Positions 52,777 to 62,079 of a DNA stretch of 64,000 bases are shown one piece after another. The stretch lies in assembly GCF_014205015.1 (NCBI RefSeq), contig NZ_JACHMO010000001.1, positions 2,418,001 through 2,482,000 of the forward strand, written 5' to 3'. Position numbers and translations under genes: made by a program. How positions within the stretch are numbered: the first letter of the stretch is position 1; each line of letters starts with the position of its first letter. Below the pieces are notes generated by a model that searched no databases, was not told the origin of the DNA, and saw only the letters and a list, made by a program, of their open reading frames with translations. Source of the DNA: Saccharothrix ecbatanensis. GTDB lineage: Bacteria > Actinomycetota > Actinomycetes > Mycobacteriales > Pseudonocardiaceae.

Positions 52777-55623
52777 GTGCTGAACACAGGGTTGGAGCGG
52801 TACGCGGCCGTCTTCGAGGCCGCCGACCCGCCACGCACGTCCACGATCGCCTTCTACCCCGATCAGAGCCCGCCCGATCAGAGCCCGCCAGGACCCGCCG
52901 GCGAACACGACGCCCGGCCGGATCGGCCGGGGCACAGCGGCGCCGACGAGCGCTTCGCCAACGACCGGCCTGCCGCGGCACGCGTGGGCGAGCACTCGGA
53001 CCGGGACCGTCGCTCCGCAGCCCATCCCGGCGCCGACGAGCGGTTCGGCGAGGATCGGCTCACCATCGCCACCCCGGACGGCACCCGCCGCGACGTCCCC
53101 GCTCTCCGCCTGCCCGTCACCGAAGCCATCCCCCTGCTCAGCCGCGCCCGCCGCACCCCGCACGCCCACCCCGCCGCCGCGTTCTGGGGCGCCGCCGTGG
53201 TCGTCGCGCTGCAACTCGTCTCCCGGGGCCGGGTGCGGCCGGCCGTCACCGACGGGGACTTCGACGCCTGGCTCCTCGGCCCGCTCGACGCCGCCGACCA
53301 CGCCCGCGTCCGAGACCTCGCCGAAGCCATGCCCCCGCACGCCCGCGCCGTCCCGCTGACGGGCCGAGACCCGCTCGAACTGCCCGACGCCGAACCTCTG
53401 CTCCGCTCCTTCCTCGACGCCGTCGCCGACACCATGCCGCGCGGTGCGGCGGCAGTGCACGCCGCCGGGGCCCCGGCGTTCGCCGCGAACGCGCCCCAGA
53501 AGGTCCCGCACCTGCGCGACTGGGCCGACCAGGGCGTCCGGATCTCCCTGCGGATCGAGGGATTCGGCCCGTTCCGCGCCGTCGTGCAGGTGCACAGCCT
53601 CGCCGACCCGGCCCGCGTGGTGGACGCGGCGGAGCTGTGGGCCGCCGCGAACCAGCGGTCCCGGGCCGATGCCACCGTCGCCCTGCGCCGCGCCGCCCGC
53701 GCCTGGCCCCCGCTGGAACGGCTGCTCGACCAGCCGGTGCCCGACGAGGTCGCCCTGCTGGACTCCGACGTGGAGCACCTGCTCACCACCGGCGCCGTCC
53801 GGCTGGCCGGCGCGGGCGTCGACGTGCACTGGCCGAAGGACCTGGTGCGGGACCTGTCGGCGAAGGTCGTCATGGGGGAGCGGCCCAGCGACCGGCCGGC
53901 GTTCTTCGGCCCCGACCAGGTCACCTCCGTGGACTGGCAACTCGCCCTGGGCGACGACCCGCTCACCCCCGACGAGCTGGACGTGCTCGCCGAGGCCACC
54001 CGGCCCGTCGTCCGGCTGCGCGACCGCTGGACCCTGGTCGACCCGGAACTCGCCCGCCGCGCCCGCGAACGCGCCGTCAAGCCCGTCACCGCGATCGACG
54101 CCCTCGGCGCCGCCCTCACCGGCACCACCGAGATCGACGGCGTCGTGGTCGAGGTCGCCGCCACCGGCTGGCTGGACGAGCTGAGGTCCCGCCTCGTCGA
54201 CCTGGACGGCGCACCCGTCGAGCAGCCCGCCGCGTTGCGGGCCACCCTGCGCGACTACCAGCTGCACGGCCTGCGCTGGCTGGACCGGATGACGTCCCTC
54301 GGCCTCGGCGCGTGCCTGGCCGACGACATGGGCCTCGGCAAGACGATCACCCTCATCGCCCTGCACCTGCACCGCGACGGCGGCCCGACGCTCGTCGTCT
54401 GCCCCGCGTCCCTGATGGGCAACTGGCAGCGCGAGATCGAACGCTTCGCGCCCGGCGTCCCGGTCCGCCGCTTCCACGGCCCGCGCCGCGACATCGCGCA
54501 CGACGGGTTCGTGCTCACCACGTACGGCACGATGCGCCTGGACGCCGACCGGCTCGCCGACGTCGACTGGGGCATGGTCGTCGCGGACGAGGCGCAGCAC
54601 GTGAAGAACCCGGCCTCCGACACCGCGAAGGCGTTGCGCCGCATCCCCGCCCGCGCCCGCGTCGCCCTCACCGGCACGCCCGTCGAGAACGCCCTGTCCG
54701 AGCTGTGGGCGATCCTCGACTGGACCACGCCCGGCCTGCTCGGCACGCAGGCGCAGTTCAAGGCCCGCTGGTCCGGCCCCATCGAGGCCGACCACGACCG
54801 CGAGGCCGCCGAACGGTTCGCCCGCCTGGTCCGGCCGTTCCTGCTGCGCCGCCGCAAGACCGACCCGGGCATCGCGCCCGAACTGCCGCCGAAGACCGAG
54901 ACCGACCAGCCCGTCTCGCTCACCCGTGAACAGGCCGCCCTGTACGAGGCGGTCGTGCGGGAGCTCATGGCGGAGGTCCGGGACGCCGACGGCATCGCCC
55001 GACGCGGCCGGATCGTCAAACTCCTCACCGGCCTCAAGCAGGTCTGCAACCACCCGGCCCAGTACCTCAAGGAGCCGTCGCCGAAGCTCGCCGGGCGCTC
55101 CGGGAAGCTGGAACTGCTGGACGAGCTGCTCGACACGATCCTCGCCGAGGACGGCGCGGTGCTCGTGTTCACCCAGTACGTCGCCATGGCCCGGCTCATC
55201 GAGAAGCACCTCGCCGGCCGCGGCATCCCCACCCAGCTCCTGCACGGCGGCACGCCCGTCGCCAAGCGGGAGGACATGGTGCGGCGCTTCCAGGACGGCG
55301 AGTGCCCGGTGTTCCTGCTGTCCCTCAAAGCCGCCGGCACCGGCCTCAACCTCACCCGCGCCGACCACGTCGTGCACTACGACCGGTGGTGGAACCCGGC
55401 CGTGGAGGACCAGGCCACCGACCGGGCGTACCGCATCGGCCAGACCCGGCCCGTGCAGGTGCACCGGCTCATCGCCGAGGGCACCATCGAGGACCGGATC
55501 GCCGCGATGCTGCGGGCGAAGCGCGACCTCGCCGACGCCGTGCTGGCCCGCGGGGACGCCGCGTTCACCGAACTCGGCGACGACGAACTGGCCAACCTGG
55601 TCGAACTCAGGAGCGGAACGTGA
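52777..55623 (+). CDS. SNF2-family (HepA/RapA-like) DNA translocase
   Basis: A 948-residue protein. A family-specific N-terminal half (about 1-480) precedes the SNF2 motor: motif I ADDMGLGKTITLIALHLH, Ia VVCPASLMGNWQREIE, motif II VVADEAQHVKN, III ALTGTPVENALSELW, then VLVFTQYVAMARLIE, LLHGGTPVAKRE and motif VI TDRAYRIGQTRPVQVH. It should translocate on double-stranded DNA with ATP. A near-identical 15-bp duplication at 52861-52890 doubles a DQSPP peptide. GTG at 52777 is used, though AGGGGGA abuts it; TTG at 52792 is an alternative. It is coupled by GTGA to a SWIM zinc-finger gene. Confidence 0.9.
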   Translation: MLNTGLERYAAVFEAADPPRTSTIAFYPDQSPPDQSPPGPAGEHDARPDRPGHSGADERFANDRPAAARVGEHSDRDRRSAAHPGADERFGEDRLTIATPDGTRRDVPALRLPVTEAIPLLSRARRTPHAHPAAAFWGAAVVVALQLVSRGRVRPAVTDGDFDAWLLGPLDAADHARVRDLAEAMPPHARAVPLTGRDPLELPDAEPLLRSFLDAVADTMPRGAAAVHAAGAPAFAANAPQKVPHLRDWADQGVRISLRIEGFGPFRAVVQVHSLADPARVVDAAELWAAANQRSRADATVALRRAARAWPPLERLLDQPVPDEVALLDSDVEHLLTTGAVRLAGAGVDVHWPKDLVRDLSAKVVMGERPSDRPAFFGPDQVTSVDWQLALGDDPLTPDELDVLAEATRPVVRLRDRWTLVDPELARRARERAVKPVTAIDALGAALTGTTEIDGVVVEVAATGWLDELRSRLVDLDGAPVEQPAALRATLRDYQLHGLRWLDRMTSLGLGACLADDMGLGKTITLIALHLHRDGGPTLVVCPASLMGNWQREIERFAPGVPVRRFHGPRRDIAHDGFVLTTYGTMRLDADRLADVDWGMVVADEAQHVKNPASDTAKALRRIPARARVALTGTPVENALSELWAILDWTTPGLLGTQAQFKARWSGPIEADHDREAAERFARLVRPFLLRRRKTDPGIAPELPPKTETDQPVSLTREQAALYEAVVRELMAEVRDADGIARRGRIVKLLTGLKQVCNHPAQYLKEPSPKLAGRSGKLELLDELLDTILAEDGAVLVFTQYVAMARLIEKHLAGRGIPTQLLHGGTPVAKREDMVRRFQDGECPVFLLSLKAAGTGLNLTRADHVVHYDRWWNPAVEDQATDRAYRIGQTRPVQVHRLIAEGTIEDRIAAMLRAKRDLADAVLARGDAAFTELGDDELANLVELRSGT

Positions 55624-56717
55624 GCGACCGCGTCAAGGGCTTCCCCGCGTTCGGCAAGGGCGTCCGCCGCGCGCGGTCGTGGTGGGGCAAGGCGTGGCTC
55701 CAGGCGTTGGAGGACACGTCTCTGGACCAGGCGCCGCTGCGGCAGGGCCGCAAGTACGCGCACGCCGGGCTCGTCGGCACCATCACCGTCAGCCCCGGCC
55801 GCATCGCCGCCACCGTGTACGACGTCGAGGACACCTACCGGACGTCCGTCCACCTGACCCCGCTCACCGACGGCGAGTGGAACCGGTTCCTGGCCCAGAT
55901 CGCGGCCAAGGCCGGGCACCTCGCCGCGCTGCTCGACCGGGAGATGCCCCGCGAACTCGCCGACGCCGCGGCCGACGCGGACGTGCCGCTGCTGCCCGGC
56001 ATCGGCGACCTCGACCCCGAGTGCACGTGCCCCGGCTGGGAACTGCCCTGCAAGCACGCCGCCGCGCTGTGCCACCAGGCGTCGTGGCTGCTCGACGCCG
56101 ACCCGTGGGTGCTGCTGCTCCTGCGCGGACGTGACCAGGACGAGGTCGTCGCCGGCGCCCGCCCCACCGCCGGCGTCCTCGCCACCGCCGCCTACGCGCA
56201 GCCGGTCCCGGACCTGCCCGACGACCCGCTTCCCGGCGACCTCGGCCCTCTGCCCGAGTTCGAACCCGCACCCGGCCTCGACGTGGACGTGCTGCGGCTG
56301 CTCATCGCCGACGCCGCCGCGAAAGCCCGCGACGTGCTCGCCACCGGCCGGTGGCCCGCCGCCGACGACCGCCGCGACCACATCCGGATGGCCGCCACCA
56401 ACCCCGCGCTGCGCGAGCGCCTCGACGTCGAACCCCGCGCCGTCCGCGCCTGGCAGCAGGGCGGGGCCACCGCCCTGGACGTCCTCGAACAGCCCTGGAC
56501 ACCGTCCACGACGGACACCGCCCGCGCCCGCGCCGCCTGGGACAGCGGCGAACTCCCCGAACCCACCGTCCGGCGCAACCACTGGACCGTCCACAACCGA
56601 CAACTGCGCTACGGCCCCGACGGCCGCTGGTACCCGTACCGCGTCACGGACGGCACGTGGTGGCCCACCGGCACCCCGCACCGCGACCCGACCGCCGCCT
56701 TCGCCGACACCGACTGA
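55620..56717 (+). CDS. SWIM zinc-finger protein paired with SNF2 helicase
   Basis: A 365-residue protein with a SWIM motif ECTCPGWELPCKHAAALCH (CxCxnCxH) near residues 138-156, a predicted zinc site for DNA or protein binding. The N-terminus (KGFPAFGKGVRRARSWWGKA) and a Trp-rich C-terminus flank it. The start overlaps the helicase stop (GTGA), and the two gene families commonly occur together in actinomycetes. It likely guides the helicase. No nuclease is visible. Confidence 0.87.
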   Translation: MSDRVKGFPAFGKGVRRARSWWGKAWLQALEDTSLDQAPLRQGRKYAHAGLVGTITVSPGRIAATVYDVEDTYRTSVHLTPLTDGEWNRFLAQIAAKAGHLAALLDREMPRELADAAADADVPLLPGIGDLDPECTCPGWELPCKHAAALCHQASWLLDADPWVLLLLRGRDQDEVVAGARPTAGVLATAAYAQPVPDLPDDPLPGDLGPLPEFEPAPGLDVDVLRLLIADAAAKARDVLATGRWPAADDRRDHIRMAATNPALRERLDVEPRAVRAWQQGGATALDVLEQPWTPSTTDTARARAAWDSGELPEPTVRRNHWTVHNRQLRYGPDGRWYPYRVTDGTWWPTGTPHRDPTAAFADTD

Positions 56718-56789
56718 ACCCCCGCAAACCGTTGGTCGACCGTCGGCGCCACTGAATAGGGTGGCCCGACACGGGATCAAGGGGGACAT

Positions 56790-57641
56790 GTGACGAACGA
56801 GGCCGCCCAAGTACAGGTAGATCCGTCCAACGCCGAGCAGTTCCGCGCCTGGGAAGGCGACGAGGGCGCCTACTGGGTGTCCCGCGCCGAGCGCATCGAC
56901 GACGGCGTCGCCCGCTACCACCACCGACTGCTGGACGCCGCGGCGATCGACCCGGCCGACAACGTCCTCGACATCGGCTGCGGCGGCGGCCAGACCACAC
57001 GCGACGCCGCGCGCCGCGCCACCACCGGGTCCGCCCTCGGCGTGGACCTGTCCTCGCGGATGGTCGACCTGGCGACCCGCGTGGCCGAGCGGGAACACGT
57101 GCCGAACGTGACGTTCCTCCAGGCCGACGCCCAGGTCCACCCGTTCCCCGAGGGGCACTTCGACGTCACCATCAGCCGCCACGGGGTGATGTTCTTCGGC
57201 GACCCCCACGCCGCGTTCACCAACCTCGCCCGCGCGACGCGCCCCGGCGGACGTCTCGTCCTGCTGACCTGGCAACCGCACGAGCGCAACGAATGGCTCA
57301 CCGTGTTCCGCACGGTCCTCGCCGCCGGCCGCGACCTGCCCCCGCCGCCGCCACCCACCCCGGGCTCCCTCAAGGACCCCGACCAGGCGCGGGAGTTGTT
57401 GACCTCGGCCGGTTTCACCGACGTCCGGCTGACCGGGCTCACCGAGCCCATGTACTTCGGCCCCGACCCCGACGACGCATGCGGGTTCGTCCGCGGCCAG
57501 TTCGCCGGGATGCTCGACGGCCTCGACCCCGCCACCCGCGCGCGTGCGGTCGACGCGCTGCGGGCCGACATGGCGGACCACCACACCGACGCCGGCGTCC
57601 ACTACGACTCGGCGGCCTGGCTCGTCGAAGCACGTCGCTGA
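56790..57641 (+). CDS. Class I SAM-dependent methyltransferase
   Basis: A 283-residue methyltransferase of the UbiE/Coq5-like group. SAM motif VLDIGCGGGQTTRDAAR, GVDLSSRMVDLA, EGHFDVTISRHGVMFFGDP and LARATRPGGRLVLLTWQP are all present. GGGGGA lies just before the GTG at 56790 (the overlapping ATG at 56788 is followed at once by TGA). Substrate is unknown; it stands alone, followed by a 32-bp palindrome. Confidence 0.9.
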   Translation: MTNEAAQVQVDPSNAEQFRAWEGDEGAYWVSRAERIDDGVARYHHRLLDAAAIDPADNVLDIGCGGGQTTRDAARRATTGSALGVDLSSRMVDLATRVAEREHVPNVTFLQADAQVHPFPEGHFDVTISRHGVMFFGDPHAAFTNLARATRPGGRLVLLTWQPHERNEWLTVFRTVLAAGRDLPPPPPPTPGSLKDPDQARELLTSAGFTDVRLTGLTEPMYFGPDPDDACGFVRGQFAGMLDGLDPATRARAVDALRADMADHHTDAGVHYDSAAWLVEARR

Positions 57642-57710
57642 CGTCCCCAAGCGACACGACCGCCGTCCACAACGGACGGACGTGGGACCAAAGCCCAGTT
57701 CGAGCCCGCT

Positions 57711-57742
57711 CCACCACAGGTGTGGTACCACACCTGTGGTGG
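57711..57742. other. 32-bp perfect palindrome with no loop
   Basis: The half-site CCACCACAGGTGTGGT is followed directly by its reverse complement, a perfect palindrome of 32 bases. It lies 70 bases after the methyltransferase stop and 62 before the nucleotidyltransferase ATG. It could be a terminator, but the absence of a loop and the ACCACA...TGTGGT repeats within each half fit a high-affinity binding site as well. Confidence 0.9.
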
Positions 57743-57803
57743 TAGCCGGCGGGTGGCCGCTCTTGGCCGTGATCACGTCGGCGGGGTCGTACAGTTTCGG
57801 ATC

Positions 57804-58556
57804 ATGGACGCGTTGTCGGAGCACTACGGCCGGAACGTCGCATCAGCGATGGCGACCGTGTTCGGGCCGGACCTGGTGGGCGTCTACCTGCACGGCTCCG
57901 CCGTGCTCGGCGGGTTCGACGCCCGGCGAAGCGACATCGACATTCTCGCCGTCTGCGAAGGGCCGACCAGCGCAGCGGAACGGTCGGCCGCCGTGGAACG
58001 GCTGAGCGACCGGCATCTGCCCTGCCCCGCCCACGGGCTGGAGCTGAGCATCGTCACCCTGCCGGTGGCCCGGCACCCCACGGCGCAGCCGGCTTTCGAG
58101 TTGCACATGACCACGGCGCCGGAGGGCAGCAAGGTCGTCGACGGTCACGGGCACGACGGCGACCCCGACCTGGTGCTGCACTTCGCCGTGTGCCGCAGCG
58201 CCGGGCGCGCGCTCGGCCCAGGGCCCGTCGCGGCCGCGGTGTTCGCCCCGGTCGCCGATGACCTCGTCGTCGCTCAACTCGTGACCGAGCTGCGCTGGAG
58301 TGTCGAGCACGCCAGTGGTGAGTACGCGGTGCTCAACGCCTGTCGTGCCTGGCGATTCGCGGTGGACGGCGCCCTCGTGTCCAAGATCGACGGTGGTCGA
58401 TGGGCTCTCGACCGAGTGCCAGGCCCGGACCGCGAGCTGATCAGGACCGCGCTCGACCGCCAACGATGCGTCCTCGCCGCCGAACTCGACCCGGACGCCG
58501 TCCGACGATTCATTCGGCGGGCCCTCGCCCACCTCACCGACACCTCGTCGTGTTGA
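57804..58556 (+). CDS. Aminoglycoside nucleotidyltransferase, ANT(3'')/AadA-like
   Basis: A 250-residue enzyme of the nucleotidyltransferase superfamily. The active site is HGSAVLGGFDARRSDIDILA (residues 30-49), the GSxxxGxxxxxSDxD motif whose two Asp bind magnesium. The C-terminal helical domain (LVTELRWSVEHASGEYAVLNACRAWRF) resembles that of AadA. Such enzymes adenylylate streptomycin or spectinomycin, though actinomycete homologues sometimes have other targets. ATG at 57804 gives the normal family length. Confidence 0.85.
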   Translation: MDALSEHYGRNVASAMATVFGPDLVGVYLHGSAVLGGFDARRSDIDILAVCEGPTSAAERSAAVERLSDRHLPCPAHGLELSIVTLPVARHPTAQPAFELHMTTAPEGSKVVDGHGHDGDPDLVLHFAVCRSAGRALGPGPVAAAVFAPVADDLVVAQLVTELRWSVEHASGEYAVLNACRAWRFAVDGALVSKIDGGRWALDRVPGPDRELIRTALDRQRCVLAAELDPDAVRRFIRRALAHLTDTSSC

Positions 58557-58684
58557 AGCGCACCGGACGTGGCGAGCGTGGAACCGGGCATGAGGTGTAG
58601 TTCGACCTCGGCTCGGCGGGCGAGATGGCGAACGGGTCCGCCGCCACCGCCGAAACGGTGACGCGACAGGGGACCGCGCCGGCC

Positions 58685-58900
58685 CTAGGTGATCACGCCC
58701 GGCATCAGGGCGGCCGTCCGCTTGCGGCGCAACCACACCTTGCGCGAACCGTCCCCGAACAACAACGTCCGCGACAACTCCCACCCGGCGAACTCCGCGT
58801 GGATCGTCAGCTGCGTCGTCGCCGTGCGACGGGAGACACCGGCCGGCAGCCGCAGCGGCCGGTACTCCCAGTCCCCGTCGACCACCCCATCGCCCATCAT
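58685..58900 (-). CDS. DUF5703 family small protein
   Basis: A 71-residue protein of unknown function that is widespread in actinomycetes. It reads DWEYRPLRLPAGVSRRTATT, then LTIHAEFAGWELSRTLLF and DGSRKVWLRRK, a likely beta-rich fold. Its ATG overlaps the stop of the upstream lipoprotein gene (ATGA), so the two are coupled. Confidence 0.85.
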   Translation of the reverse strand: MMGDGVVDGDWEYRPLRLPAGVSRRTATTQLTIHAEFAGWELSRTLLFGDGSRKVWLRRKRTAALMPGVIT

Positions 58901-59859
58901 CCGATCACCTGCATCCCTCGGCCGTCCCCGGACGCGACGAACACGCGCCCGCTGCCTGGATCAACCGCCACCGAGTCCGGCTGGCGGACCGTGGCGAACC
59001 GGTGCTTCTCCACCGGCTCGCCACCGGCGACGTCGAACCCCACGACCTCGTTGCGCTCGGTGAGCGTGATCCACACCAGGTCGCGCGCCTCGTCGTAGGC
59101 CATCCCGTACGGCGCTCCCGGCAACGGGTAGCGCAACCTCATGATCAGTGGGGCGGTGGAGAACGCCATCAGCTCGCCGCCGCGGGTGTCCACGACGAAC
59201 ACCCGGCCGAACCTGTCGGCCACCGCGTTCGTCGCGCCATCGCCCGCGCGCAGCCCCGCACCGGGGCCGTCCGCCGCCGGGTCGAGGTCGAACACCGCGC
59301 TGCGCGGCCGGTCCAGCACCACGGCCGCGTCGCCCACCGCGACCAGCCGGTCCGGGCTGGAGATGCCGCGCACCACGTGCCCGTCGACCTCGACCTGCTT
59401 CAGGTCCCGCTGCGCCACCAACGTCGCGCCGTCGACCCGGGCCACGTCCACCGGGCCGCCCTCCACCGCGCGCTGCGACGTCGACCCGTCGGGCCGGATC
59501 GTCACCACGACACCGGCGGGCACCACGGCCTCCACCGCGTCACCCACGGCCACCAGCCGCTCCGCCGGACCGGGCAGCGGCACGACCACCGGGTCACCGG
59601 GCGTGTGGACCGGGTACAGGGCCACCGACGGGGGATCGGCCACCGCCACCGCGACGCGCCCGCCGGCCACCGCGACCGACGTCGCCCGCCCGAGCGGCAC
59701 CACCCGGCCCTCCGGCGTCGCGGACTGCTCCGGCGAGACCGCCGGCCGGGCCGGCTCCAACGTCGCCGCCAGCTGCAACGGGTCGGCCGGGTTCTCCTCG
59801 GCCGCACAACCGGAGACCAACACGGCTCCGGTGAGCACTACCGCCGCGAGTCGGCGCAA
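58897..59859 (-). CDS. Beta-propeller lipoprotein (YncE/SMP-30-like)
   Basis: A 320-residue exported lipoprotein. The signal ends in a lipobox, VLVSGCAAEE with Cys18 to be lipidated, followed by repeated propeller strands (ATSVAVAGGRVAVAVADPPS, DRLVAVGDAAVVLDRPRSAV, GRVFVVDTRGGELMAFS, RQPDSVAVDPGSGRVFVASG). The TTG start at 59859 has GGGGAGG eight bases before it, which decides it. It may be a surface sensor or binding protein; the ligand is unknown. It is co-transcribed with the DUF5703 gene. Confidence 0.85.
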   Translation of the reverse strand: MRRLAAVVLTGAVLVSGCAAEENPADPLQLAATLEPARPAVSPEQSATPEGRVVPLGRATSVAVAGGRVAVAVADPPSVALYPVHTPGDPVVVPLPGPAERLVAVGDAVEAVVPAGVVVTIRPDGSTSQRAVEGGPVDVARVDGATLVAQRDLKQVEVDGHVVRGISSPDRLVAVGDAAVVLDRPRSAVFDLDPAADGPGAGLRAGDGATNAVADRFGRVFVVDTRGGELMAFSTAPLIMRLRYPLPGAPYGMAYDEARDLVWITLTERNEVVGFDVAGGEPVEKHRFATVRQPDSVAVDPGSGRVFVASGDGRGMQVIG

Positions 59860-60034
59860 CGTCGGACCTCCCCGTTAACCCGTTCGCTCACTGCCCTCCC
59901 AGCATCCATCACCGAACCACCATCGTCACGCAGGGGGCGGGTGTTGTCGTTGGTCTGTGAGGGTGGTAGTCGCGCCGCACCCACACCGACCACCCCCGGT
60001 CCGGCCACCATCCCCGGTGAGGGAAGGCGGCGCG

Positions 60035-61102
60035 ATGACGATCGAGGAGCTGCGGAGCACGCACGTCCGACTGCTGCGGGACCGGCGGGTGGTCGACCAC
60101 CTCGAACCCCTCGCGAACCCCGCCGACACCGCGCTGCGCTACCACACGTGGACCAGGGTGGCCGCCGAACCGCTGTCCTCCAGGCTCGCCCGACTGGCCG
60201 AGGTCCGCGTCCGGCCCGCCGCCTACCGGCCCGCGCACCTGCACGACCGGCAACGCACGCTGGACGCCCTCCAGCCCGAAGTGCTGCACCTGGCCAGGAC
60301 CGCCGGCCTGCCCGTCGACACACCGGTCTTCGCGGGCGTGTTCCCCACCGGCACCCTCGACGGGCTCACCGTCCCCGTGCCCGGCCGCGGCATCCTCGTC
60401 CTGGTCGACACGTCCCTGCTGGACCTGCTCGACGCCGTGCTGAAGATCATGACCGGGACGTCGCCGACCTACGGCACACCGCCCCTGCTGACCCAGGAAC
60501 AGGCGTCCTACGCGCTGGCCGAGGCCTTCAACGCCCACTTCTACGGCAACGGCGCGGTCCAGGCACGGCGGCTGCCCGAGCTGTCCGGGCAACGCCTCGC
60601 CCTGGCCAGCCTGATGGCCCGCCGCGCCACCCAGTTCGTGCTCGCCCACGAAGTGGCGCACCTGCTGGCCGGACACCTCGTGCACGCCGGCCGCCGCACC
60701 GACCCCGACACGCCAGTCGGCGCGCTCGACGCCCGGTCCGTCGGCTGGCCGCGTGAACACGAGGCCGACCGCATCGCCGCCGTGATCATGCTGCACACCC
60801 TGGACGACCTCGGCGCCCGCGACCTCGACGCGCACGAGCCGTGCCTGGTCGGCGCGGTGCTGCTGGTGCTGTTCCTGCACGAGGTCACCGACCGGCTCGC
60901 CGACGAACTCGGCCTCACCGTGCCGTTCGCGGGCAACCACCCGCCGCCGGTGCGGCGCGTCCACGACCTGGCCGACCACCTCGCCGGCCACGTCAGCACA
61001 CCCCGCGCGATGGACCTCGCCGCCGACATCGCCACCTGGCTGGAGGACCAGCTCGGCGGGGTCCGCCACTGGTTCCGCCTGGTCGACGAGGCGACCTCCT
61101 GA
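60035..61102 (+). CDS. HExxH zinc metalloprotease-like protein
   Basis: A 355-residue protein with LAHEVAHLLAGH (zinc ligands His205, His209; base Glu206) and a downstream REHEADRIAAV (Glu243) as third ligand, the gluzincin layout. There is no signal peptide or clear membrane segment, so it is probably cytoplasmic. The family is not recognised beyond the motif. GAGGGAAGG precedes the ATG at 60035. It is divergent from the lipoprotein gene across 175 bases in which I see no distinct operator. Confidence 0.78.
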   Translation: MTIEELRSTHVRLLRDRRVVDHLEPLANPADTALRYHTWTRVAAEPLSSRLARLAEVRVRPAAYRPAHLHDRQRTLDALQPEVLHLARTAGLPVDTPVFAGVFPTGTLDGLTVPVPGRGILVLVDTSLLDLLDAVLKIMTGTSPTYGTPPLLTQEQASYALAEAFNAHFYGNGAVQARRLPELSGQRLALASLMARRATQFVLAHEVAHLLAGHLVHAGRRTDPDTPVGALDARSVGWPREHEADRIAAVIMLHTLDDLGARDLDAHEPCLVGAVLLVLFLHEVTDRLADELGLTVPFAGNHPPPVRRVHDLADHLAGHVSTPRAMDLAADIATWLEDQLGGVRHWFRLVDEATS

Positions 61103-61174
61103 CCGCCGCCGCCGCGTCGTCGAGCCGGGCCGGTCCGGCGGCGGGGCCGTGCGCCATCGCGGCGGCGCGGGTGG

Positions 61175-61945
61175 TCAGGTCAGGCGGGTCACCGCGCCGG
61201 TGTCGAGCTGGTAGCTGGCCGCGACGACCTTCAGCCCGTGGTGCGCCACGGCCGTCCGCAGCGTCACCGACCGCTCCTGCATCAACGACGCCACCCGCCG
61301 CGCCTGGTTGTCCACCGCCGTCGCCAGGAACCGCGCCTCGTCCGCGTCCGGCGGCGTGGACAGCACGGCCGGCTCGATCGACCGCACCAGCACGCTCACG
61401 TCACCCGACACCTCCGCCCGGCCGCGCACCACGTCGACCGCCGCCGACACCGCGCCGCACTTCGCGTGACCCAGCACCACCACCAGCGGAACGCCCAGGT
61501 GCTCCACCGCGTACTCGACGCTGCCCAGCACGCTGTTGTCCAGCACCTCGCCCGCCGCGCGGATGGTGAACAGGTCGCCCAGCCCGTGGTCGAACACCAG
61601 CTCCGGCGGCACCCGCGAGTCCGCGCACCCGAGGACCACCGCGAACGGGTGCTGACCCTCCACCAGCGACTCCCGCCACCGCAGCGACTCGTGCGGGTGG
61701 GACTGGCGCCCGGTGACGAACCGGAGATTGCCGTCCGCGAGCTTGCGCCACGCGCCTTCCGCGTCCAGGGACGTCGCCTCGCGGGGCCTGATGGGACTCT
61801 GCCGCACCGAAGTCGAAGCCGAAGCCGCCGCAGACGCTGCCGCGGGCCCCCCGGCGGCCACGAACGTGCCGGCCGCCGTGCCCGCCGTGATTCCGAACAG
61901 CCGACGCCGCGTCACCGCGGTCGGCTCACCGCTCAATTCACGCAC
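61175..61945 (-). CDS. Tat-exported beta-class carbonic anhydrase
   Basis: A 256-residue enzyme. The N-terminus VTRRRLFGITAGTAAGTFVA is a twin-arginine-type signal, so it should be folded and exported. The beta-carbonic-anhydrase zinc site is complete: VVLGCADSRVPPE (Cys107 and the Asp109-Arg111 dyad) and VVLGHAKCGAV (His160, Cys163). It interconverts carbon dioxide and bicarbonate. GTG at 61945 is the best start preceding the signal. It is monocistronic. Confidence 0.9.
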   Translation of the reverse strand: MRELSGEPTAVTRRRLFGITAGTAAGTFVAAGGPAAASAAASASTSVRQSPIRPREATSLDAEGAWRKLADGNLRFVTGRQSHPHESLRWRESLVEGQHPFAVVLGCADSRVPPELVFDHGLGDLFTIRAAGEVLDNSVLGSVEYAVEHLGVPLVVVLGHAKCGAVSAAVDVVRGRAEVSGDVSVLVRSIEPAVLSTPPDADEARFLATAVDNQARRVASLMQERSVTLRTAVAHHGLKVVAASYQLDTGAVTRLT

Positions 61946-62079
61946 CTGGCGAAAGTAGACCCGGATCGGCCGTACGGGTGACGCAGGGTCACGCAGCTCA
62001 CAGGATCGATCACGGAAAGCAACATTCCGCCCAACTCCGTCCTATTCGGACACTGGCGGACATACACCGCGAGCGGAAA

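Noticed and set aside
52768..55464. An 898-codon open frame antisense to the SNF2 gene
   Set aside because: Gly/Val/Arg-rich shadow of a gene with complete helicase motifs; no start signal.
52777..56717. DISARM or another named SNF2-containing defence system
   Set aside because: No methylase, nuclease or phospholipase-D partner nearby; only the SWIM protein and PadR accompany it.
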